From the NCBI GenBank assembly GCA_002284615.2, contig MU069731.1, positions 285,955-298,808 of the forward strand: a stretch of DNA of 12,854 nt. The letters are read 5' to 3'. Positions 7,459-12,854 of this stretch are shown one piece after another. The notes beneath the pieces were generated by a model. That model did no database searches. It was given only the letters and a program-made list of their open reading frames with translations, and was not told the DNA's origin. A program made the translations under genes and the position numbers. Source of the stretch: Dunaliella salina (Eukaryota; Chlorophyta; Chlorophyceae; Chlamydomonadales; Dunaliellaceae). Each line of letters opens with the position of its first letter. Position 1 is the first letter of the stretch.

Positions 7459-7987
7459 ACACATACACACACCAGCAAGAGGTTTGGAAGAAGGATTCGG
7501 ATGAAATGAGAAGAAAGCAGGCAGTGTTGCGCTCCAAAGCCAGAAAACTCCGTAAGCAAAGCTGCTGTTTTCTTTTCTGGAAGCAAGGGACTTGTGGCTG
7601 TTTGGGCTCACATTTGTCCAGAATTGATGCAGGTGTTATCAACTTCTACATTGTTATGCATGACATTCTGAAATGCGTTGCTCACGTCAGTGTGTGCTAA
7701 TAAACCAGGGGCCCTGAAAAAGGAAAAAAGGAAGAGAAAATGGAAAAACACACAGGCGTTTGTGGACCAAGGGCTTCCTGCAGTACTCACGAGTCTCAAT
7801 GCATTGCCCAATCCTGTGCATGCAAGGCTTCCTTTTCATGAGTCTCATTGCATTGCTCATCCCTGTGCATGCACCTGTGGTCTTCGGATGGCATCAGGGT
7901 TGAAGAGCTGAAGAACTTTCCCACACAAGCCATGCGAGTGTCACCAGCAAGCAGCGAAATCCGCGCAGACTTGGTTTGGGACACCCT
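6051..7987 (-). CDS. Five-exon gene fragment, unrecognised protein (C-terminal 210 residues)
   Basis: Minus-strand exons at 7987-7875, 7713-7612, 7216-7111, 6671-6573 and 6263-6051 join into one 210-codon frame ending in TGA (6053-6051). Every phase fits: AG+G, AT+G, then two codon-boundary junctions. Donors are GTGCAT (weak), GTGAGC, GTAAGT and GTAAGT. Acceptors include CCTTTTTTCCTTTTTCAG and TGTGTTCTGTGCAG. The first listed exon follows CCTCTCTCTTTTGCAG, so there are more exons upstream (above 7988), but I could not place them. Readable fragments are LLAHTDVSNAFQNVMHNNVE, SAIGDAPPPAGLVGILRAR, RNWCEIAGCATDNTLVFR and YSSHILIKDVTIDGIPPNLS. There is no clear signal peptide or membrane span, and I recognise no family. 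An extra small exon between 7110 and 6672 cannot be excluded. The gene lies just beside the large element at 8.4 kb. Confidence 0.55.
6806..7022. repeat. Internal duplications within intron 3 of the minus-strand gene
   Basis: CATCATGATRG/ACC...CCTTGTTYTTBGTGCCCA occurs near 6807-6840 and again near 6881-6913 (offset about 73). TGCTGTTGCAYGAGRGCCAAG occurs at 6845-6865 and 7002-7022 (offset 157). The copies are diverged and make long but probably meaningless reading frames on both strands. Confidence 0.6.
7382..7472. repeat. (CA)36 microsatellite plus interrupted extension
   Basis: CA is uninterrupted from 7382 to 7453, then continues with two CATA interruptions to about 7472. On the minus strand, the sense of the spliced gene, it is a GU tract inside the second intron (7611-7217). 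Thr-His and Val-Cys reading frames across it are artefacts. Confidence 0.98.
7791..7873. repeat. 49-bp tandem duplication
   Basis: GAGTCTCAWTGCATTGCYCA...CCTGTGCATGCA is found at 7791-7824 and 7840-7873 with four mismatches over 34 bp. It lies in the first intron of the minus-strand gene, and its right copy abuts that intron's donor (GTGCAT at 7874-7869). Confidence 0.8.
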
Positions 7988-8431
7988 CTGCAAAAGAGAG
8001 AGGAAATAGAAACGAGTCTCCAAAAGCAGAGCATGCTGTACAACAACTTGAATGCAAGTTCAGAGGCAACTCAGGGGCATTCAAGCTTGGGATTTGGTAG
8101 AATTGCGACAGGTCGCATGTGTGCAGGCCTTGAAGCTGAGACCTGACTGCATAAGTGAGCACAATGACCCCCTAGGTGATCAGCACCCCAGTCAAAGTTT
8201 GAAGGTAGTGGAGTGTTTGAGTCGTCTGATTATTCAGCAAGTGGCGGATACGAGACATAAAGGCAAACACATGTTGTAATTCCTACATTTCAAATACAGG
8301 TTCACTTCCACTACCTTCAAAGTACAGAAGCGTGTGGAGGAGGGGGCTTGTGGCTTTCATTTTTTTGGTGACATGCTTTCCTCCAATTGATGTAAAGAGA
8401 TATATCTCCTTAGGTGATATTCCTCCTAAAA
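7988..8431. other. Intergenic or intronic DNA between the minus-strand gene and the large element
   Basis: This should hold upstream exons of the minus-strand gene. Minus-strand fragments such as QGLHTCDLSQFYQIPSLNAP (8052-8160 region) and MSRIRHLLNNQTTQTLHYLQ (8190-8260 region) look protein-like, but I could not find donors in the right phase. It also carries an inverted repeat (8196-8215 / 8303-8323) and the palindrome GAGATATATCTC (8397-8408). The left end of the large element lies somewhere after about 8330. Confidence 0.3.
8196..8323. repeat. Imperfect 20-bp inverted repeat
   Basis: AGTTTGAAGGTAGTGGAGTG at 8196-8215 is matched, inverted, by CACTTCCACTACCTTCAAAGT at 8303-8323, with about three differences. 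The arms are 87 bases apart. It could be the ends of a small MITE-like element or an inverted duplication beside the large element's insertion point. Confidence 0.6.
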
Positions 8432-9766
8432 ATGTGTGCATTTACAAGCTTAGAACTTGCCAACGATCATGATCTGCCTCCCACCCAAGCTGTCCCACTG
8501 AATACACTATCTCAAAGCACCATCCATCCAACAAAAGAACCGCCTAGCAAAAGGACACGATCTAGATGCAAGCAAGCACCCATAACAACCGTAGGATCAA
8601 CCTCCTTGATACAAAACGCAATTCAAAACAACCTTTTACTTCCCACTCAGGAAATACAGCAAGGAACCACAGAGATCCCATATTCTGCCACCACACTCAC
8701 ACAAACACACGATACAACACCAACGATACCCCTTTGCCCCGAAGAAACTCCCCCAAACAACCCCTCCAGCAGGAAAAGAGCTGCTTCTGCCAACCCTACA
8801 CTCCCTGGTACTCAACCTAACCATCCTAATACCTCAAATAGATGTATCTCACAGGATCTGTCTCCCCCCAACGAGCCACCCAGCAAACGCACGCGATCCA
8901 AGTCACAATCAAGCTCCCTCCACACACAAAGCACCTGTAACCAAACAACATCCAATCCCCTGGCCTTACGATACCAAAGCGACAACCCCACCCCCACTCA
9001 ATATCAACCAAGCCCCCCTTCCATGCCTCCAACCATCACCCTCACTTCCTCTAGTCAAGACACACAAAACAGCCGACAGAAAAGAAANAGGAGAAAGCTT
9101 CTTGAAACTAATACAAACCTCTCCATCCCTAGTATCTCTCCACTGGGCCAAACAGCCCAACACACAGAGCTCTGGCACTACAAGCAAAATAAATTGAGAA
9201 AGCTAGCAGAGGAAACAACCCCCCTAGACGCAATTAATACTATCTACAGCTACAACCTAAATGATATCACACGTATCAGTGACTGGAGGATCATTATTGC
9301 CAAGAAGAGAGACAGGAACAATGAGCCTCCCAAGCACCAAAAACAANACCTGACCCACTTTGCGCCCATGACCATCGAAAAATGGGCCCTCCCAATGTTC
9401 AAACGCGCTGGGTTCNCCCCTGTCAATACCAAACCTGCCGCTCGAGCTGAGATTGAGTGTGCCTGCTGTGAGATCTGCAACTACAATGGCGGCAAAGAGC
9501 CCATAAACTCTGAGCCCCCCTACCTTGACATGTACATCTGCGATGTCTGCCACCAAACCTACCACTGGTCCTGCATGAAGGAGCTAGGATGTTACTCTGA
9601 TGCACAAAGACAGGATACAGACAACAACATGTATTGGGCCTGCCCTGCTTGCAAACCTCTCAGCAATCATGAGAAATTAAAAAGAGAATCAAACTCTTTC
9701 AGCAATGAACTAATACGCGTTGATTGGGAGCCAAGCTGGGAATCTGAAGACATCAGGGAAGCTTAG
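8432..9766 (+). pseudogene. Element ORF part 1: low-complexity N-terminus with basic motifs and a C4HC3 PHD finger
   Basis: ATG 8432 is the first in the frame; TAG 8411-8413 closes it upstream, and the frame ends at TAG 9764-9766 (444 codons). Residues 1 to about 240 are rich in Thr, Ser, Pro, Gln and Asn, probably disordered. EPPSKRTRS occurs twice (8537-8563 and 8873-8899), and SRKRAA and a KR-RRK cluster add further nuclear-localisation-like motifs. The PHD finger is complete: C346-x2-C349, C370-x2-C373, H378-x2-C381, C404-x2-C407, with the family Trp at 402 (9464-9652). PHD fingers usually read histone H3 tails, and they also occur in ORF1 proteins of some LINEs. The TAG is probably a mutation: the same frame stays readable to 9847 (fragment QFEACKDEPDLS). 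Ambiguous bases lie at 9088, 9347 and 9416. Confidence 0.75.
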
Positions 9767-10299
9767 CCCAATTTTCATGCATGCATCCTTCAATTCGAGG
9801 CTTGCAAAGACGAACCAGACCTCTCCATCCAGCTGCTGACTCTGAGCTAGACAACCTTGTAAGGCAAGGATTTGGAAAGCCAGAAAAAACAAACACTTGG
9901 AAACAGAAATTAGACACAGAACTCCGCAACAAGGCCACCTTCGACATAAATCCCACGAACCCCCAAGCAGACATTAATGGGACTGGCCGCTGTGGATTCT
10001 GGATCACAACAGTTGACCTCATTAGGCCAAACCCTAACAATGCAACGGATCCACACCCCAGAGCAGATACTACCCACTCCCCTTCCACACCATCAATACC
10101 ACCTCTGGTGCTGCCACAAATCTATTCCAAACAAGTAGTATGCATTTACTCCACAGATGGAAAATGCAAAGGAATGCTAAACCCAGAGCGCATCAATGTC
10201 CTCCACGCTGCATTCAGCAAAGCCAGAGAAAATGGGATCCACAGCACAATTCAACCTCCACCCCAAAGCTTTGCCTCCGAGCTTGTGGGTCTTTTCTAA
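9767..10299 (+). pseudogene. Element ORF part 2: unknown segment after the PHD finger
   Basis: The first frame runs on past the TAG to another TAG at 9848-9850. A different frame, open from 9748 with ATG 9781, then carries the message to TAA 10297-10299. A one-base shift between about 9770 and 9850 is therefore needed. The second frame reads naturally from about 9850 (fragments LDNLVRQGFGKPEKTNTWKQ, CGFWITTVDLIRP and QVVCIYSTDGKCKGMLNPER), with a Pro/Thr-rich linker between them. I recognise no domain. ATG 9781 is unlikely to be a real start, because the sequence just after it is out of keeping with the other frame's readable continuation. It leads directly into the methyltransferase-like module. 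Confidence 0.5.
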
Positions 10300-11154
10300 C
10301 GCTCAATCCTTAACAACGAAATGCAACAAAGTAAGAAGATCAAGGATTCATACATACGCATCTTACCAAATCATATCCACACTGCCATGCAAAAATGGGC
10401 CCTTGTAACCCAGGAAAAAATGGCCTCTCCCCTAGACTACAACCCCTGCCACCTCAACNANTGGAGTGGACACCCTCGAGATAGGGTATTCGGAGCCATC
10501 CATAACAGCCTCTCATCCAAATTATCAGGATTTTCAGTATGCCATCCAATTTACAATGACCATGTGATGTACCTTACTCTCAAACATGCCATTTTTTCTG
10601 CCATGCAACAAAGCCGCGCCACTGCAACCTTCATGTTCTTACCAAGCTGGGGAGGCCCTATGAGCACAAATCCATACTCTAAACTCCTGAATGCCTACCC
10701 TCACTTCTGTTGCACGTTGGGAGCCATACCCTCAAANAGACTCAGCTATGCCACTCCCCCCTTCTGGGTAAGCCAGGAAATTGTCCTCCCATGCCACTCC
10801 TGGAGCCTACAAATAATTGCTGTTTGGAATACCGCTGCAAAAATCCGCCTGAATGAGAACAACTTAAATTGGCTCACAGGCCTGAAAGAAGACATCCGTG
10901 AGGCAAGATGGCTGAAAAGAAACGTTAGCANTGACCCAATCCTCAATCCCAGACACCCAGAAATTGAAACTGGCTTTAATAAATTCAAAAAGCTACCCTC
11001 TGCCTACCAACAAACCCCACAGAATACCACTCAGAGCCAACAAACTCTTTCACCACTCACATCCTCCAGCCCTCATCTGGAACGCAAAGTTGAAAACTGG
11101 AGAGAGTGGGCATACACAGACGGCAGCTGTCATGTACACAATGGAAACAATTGA
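10300..11154 (+). pseudogene. Element ORF part 3: PCIF1-like methyltransferase module and start of RNase H
   Basis: The frame continues unchanged from part 2 through the TAA and stops at TGA 11152-11154. From 10462 to about 10830 the pattern resembles the catalytic core of PCIF1, the enzyme family that makes N6-methyl-2'-O-methyladenosine at mRNA caps. It has D-R-V-F-G-A (10480-10497), GFSVCHPIYND (10528-10560) where PCIF1 has its NPPF loop, FMFLPSW (10630-10650) where PCIF1 has a hydrophobic strand ending in Pro-x-Trp, and SWSLQIIAVWN (10798-10830) near the end. The first Asn of NPPF reads His here and the second Pro reads Ile, so activity is doubtful. This is a motif-level match from memory, not a search result. 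The last 16 codons open the RNase H domain (WAYTDGS, catalytic Asp 11119-11121). Ambiguous bases lie at 10459, 10461, 10737 and 10931. Confidence 0.5.
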
Positions 11155-12732
11155 TTGGTAGGGGTCTACCACCCCGCTAGTGACAGCACCAATCATGTCC
11201 AACCAAATGGAGCAGGAATCACTCACACCATCACCAGAGCCGAATTGGCGGCAATAGCAGCTGCCATTCACCTAGGATATCGTTGTATTGCCACCGACAG
11301 CCTTTGCTCTTTAGAACAGATCAGAAAGCAAATACTCTACCCAGAACATCATCACCAGCATGTCCAAGGCCACATCCTCAAGTTAATCATGCAGCTCGTA
11401 TGCAACTCACCTACCCCTATTCATTTCTTTAAGGTTAAATCTCATGCTGGAATTGCCGGCAACGAATGCGCAGATGCCATTGCCAAGCATCAGGCCATTC
11501 AGAATGACGACACCCTTGCAGACATAACCTTCCCATGTGCAACCCTTGAAGGCAATCCTTTTCATGACACCACCTGGCTTGCCTTTGAGGAAACATCCTG
11601 CACTCATGCAAATGCTTCTAGACGCCTTAACCCACCTGCCGTAAAGCTGAAACACTTCTCCAACCTCCATGATGCTTTACGGAAGCACATGCACTCAAAA
11701 CACAAACTTGGAAAAGCCGACACCAATACAGGGTACTACTCCTTCTACCAAAGTCTACTCCCCAACATCTACAAAAATATCAGTAATGCCTTCTGGACAA
11801 TGCCAACACTCTCTTTCAAAATGAGGCAAAACATTTTTAAGTACCGCTCAGGTACCCTCTTCAATCAAAAACACGCGGTGCGCTTCAAAATTTCCACCAG
11901 CCTACAATGCCCCCTCTGTGGGGAACTTGACAGTGCCCTTCACATCTTGTCAGGATGCAAAAATTTAACCATGTCTGGTATGGTAACTGAGCGACATAAT
12001 ATTGCCAGCAGAATCCTCCTAAAAGCCATCAGCAAAGGCCCTCTTGGTGCAGGTATTGCCTCCATGGACACTGGCAGTGCAGACCGTCTTGCCTTGCGAG
12101 ACCGACAGATCCCAGAACATGCTACCAATAGGACCCTCCCTAAATATATTTTCCCACGCCGCTTCCCTAGTAAGGATAGGCTCACTTCCAGCCGGCCTGA
12201 TGCTCTATTGGTTGTTCCTCTGGAAAGAGCGTCTAGGTCAAATCCTCGTTATGAATTGAGAGGTGCAGGGGGGCGCAGGGGAAACAGGGAGGACTCAGCG
12301 CCAGGCACAGCCACTCCACCCACATCCAAGGCTCGTGACCCCAGTCAGCTCCACCCAGATCAGAGACATATCCACCTTATAGAAGTCAAGTACTGTGAAG
12401 ACACGCGGCCCAACAGCCAGCTTGAGGCCTCCAAGCAGCAGCACCGCTACCTTTGTCGTCATCTTTCTAGAGCCTCAGCTCAGGTCACCCTCCATACTAT
12501 CCTGTTAGGTGTGGGAGGAGTCATCTACACCCCACACACACTGGAGCCTCTTAAGGAGCTTGGTCTTGACACTTACAAGGCCACCAACCTTGCTCGGAAG
12601 CTTCATGCTCATTCTGTCCTTCATGCCTACAAACTTGCCAGCACCAGACGCGCTATTGAGAAAACTTTCTTCAACTCTCATCAACAAGATCAGGCACGGG
12701 CTACTGCCAGTAACCCACCTGATCCCCATTGA
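11155..12732 (+). pseudogene. Element ORF part 4: RNase HI, CCHC zinc knuckle, PD-(D/E)XK nuclease-like domain
   Basis: The frame is open from the TGA at 11152 to TGA 12730-12732 and has no ATG near its start, so it is the rest of the same protein. RNase HI is complete across the stop: Asp 11119, Glu in RAELAA (11242), Asp in ATDS (11296), His in KSHAG (11443) and Asp in ECADA (11473); His-to-Asp is ten residues, as in E. coli RNase HI. A zf-RVT-like knuckle follows, Cys-x2-Cys-x7-His-x4-Cys (11908-11958). The C-terminus has RPDALLVV (12193-12216) and LIEVKYC (12376-12396), the two halves of a PD-(D/E)XK active site, followed by a helix with QLEASKQQHRYL. A Gly/Arg/Pro-rich insertion separates the halves. 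This would supply target nicking in a retroelement. Only the stop just inside RNase H breaks it. Confidence 0.75.
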
Positions 12733-12854
12733 CTTCTTGCTTCTGCTTTCTCTTGGTGAAGCGGATACATGGTGCCTCGGCCCTAGGTATCCTCTTTTCC
12801 TTAATTGATGTGGGGAGTGTTTTCACTGCCTGCGTAGTTTTTCTTTTCTTTTCT
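12733..12854 (+). other. 3' UTR and T/C-rich tail of the large element
   Basis: After the stop there is a short untranslated region with TTAATTGATGTGGGG (12801-12815) and GCCTGCGTAG (12828-12837), then a TTTTC repeat that runs off the window. These blocks recur in order in the SINE-like element (929-978). AATTGATGT also occurs at 8384-8392, just before the coding part. Confidence 0.5.

Larger units (their letters stand above)
8432..12854 (+). mobile_element. Decayed large element: PHD, PCIF1-like, RNase H, CCHC, PD-(D/E)XK; no RT seen
   Basis: One long plus-strand coding history runs from ATG 8432 to TGA 12730-12732 and is broken by stops and at least one frameshift. It combines an RNase HI domain and a zf-RVT-like zinc knuckle, as in LINE proteins, with a PHD finger, a methyltransferase-like module and a PD-(D/E)XK nuclease-like end. 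No reverse-transcriptase [YF]xDD motif was seen in any frame of the coding part. The 3' end carries a T/C-rich tail shared with the SINE-like insertion near 0.9 kb. Base composition is A/C-rich on the sense strand, unlike the flanks. All seven ambiguous bases of the window fall in it. The left boundary is unknown and the right one may lie beyond the window. Confidence 0.65.

Noticed and set aside
7081..7642. Long Val-Cys and Thr-His reading frames
   Set aside because: Translation of the (CA)36 repeat. Only the part overlapping exon 7216-7111 looks coding.
10528..10560. Reverse-transcriptase catalytic motif (YND read as a degenerate YxDD)
   Set aside because: It lacks the second Asp and the usual RT flanks, and the surrounding pattern fits the PCIF1-like arrangement better.
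8432..12732. Alternative genetic code (stop codon reassignment)
   Set aside because: TAG, TAA and TGA all interrupt the coding line and a frameshift is also needed, so decay explains it better.

Overview
The window looks like repeat-rich nuclear DNA of a eukaryote, most likely a green alga (Chlorophyta, perhaps Chlamydomonadales). The grounds are TGTAA-type poly(A) signals, long dinucleotide and trinucleotide repeats, short exons with GTAAGT/GTGAGC donors and pyrimidine-rich acceptors, and a decayed LINE whose C-terminal motifs resemble those I know from volvocalean algae. The organism call is an inference. There is no bacterial-style gene organisation, no rRNA, no intact tRNA and no CRISPR.

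Left part (1-3000): an (AC)n tract, weak plus-strand exon candidates (333-693), a tRNA-headed SINE-like insertion with a T/C and TTA tail (about 843-1092), then the 3' exons of a plus-strand spliced gene (1383-1655). A strong hairpin with a GCAA tetraloop sits between that gene's stop codon and a TGTAA signal. Next comes a gene-poor stretch with short direct repeats and one weak minus-strand exon candidate near 2.7 kb.

Middle (3000-5408): a LINE relic broken by frameshifts and one in-frame stop. It keeps the post-RT region and the C-terminal zinc-finger region, a 35-bp pyrimidine tandem repeat in its 3' UTR, and a TGTAA-A8 end. At its left end are a perfect 16-bp palindrome, a hairpin, a tRNA-like T-arm and a 24-bp direct repeat.

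5.5-8.0 kb, minus strand: a five-exon gene fragment (exons 7987-7875, 7713-7612, 7216-7111, 6671-6573, 6263-6051) reads continuously for 210 codons with every splice phase in agreement. I do not recognise the protein. One intron carries a 36-unit CA/GT repeat.

8.4-12.85 kb, plus strand: the most interesting object, a decayed element that once encoded one very large protein (about 1,430 residues). Domain order is a Ser/Thr/Pro/Gln-rich N-terminus with duplicated basic motifs, a complete C4HC3 PHD finger, an unknown segment, a module resembling the PCIF1-type adenosine methyltransferase, an RNase HI domain with all catalytic residues, a CCHC zinc knuckle, and a PD-(D/E)XK nuclease-like domain. 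I see no reverse transcriptase motif. The reading frame is broken by TAG, TAA and TGA stops and at least one frameshift. Its 3' end resembles the tail of the SINE-like insertion at 0.9 kb, suggesting the two share a mobilisation machinery.
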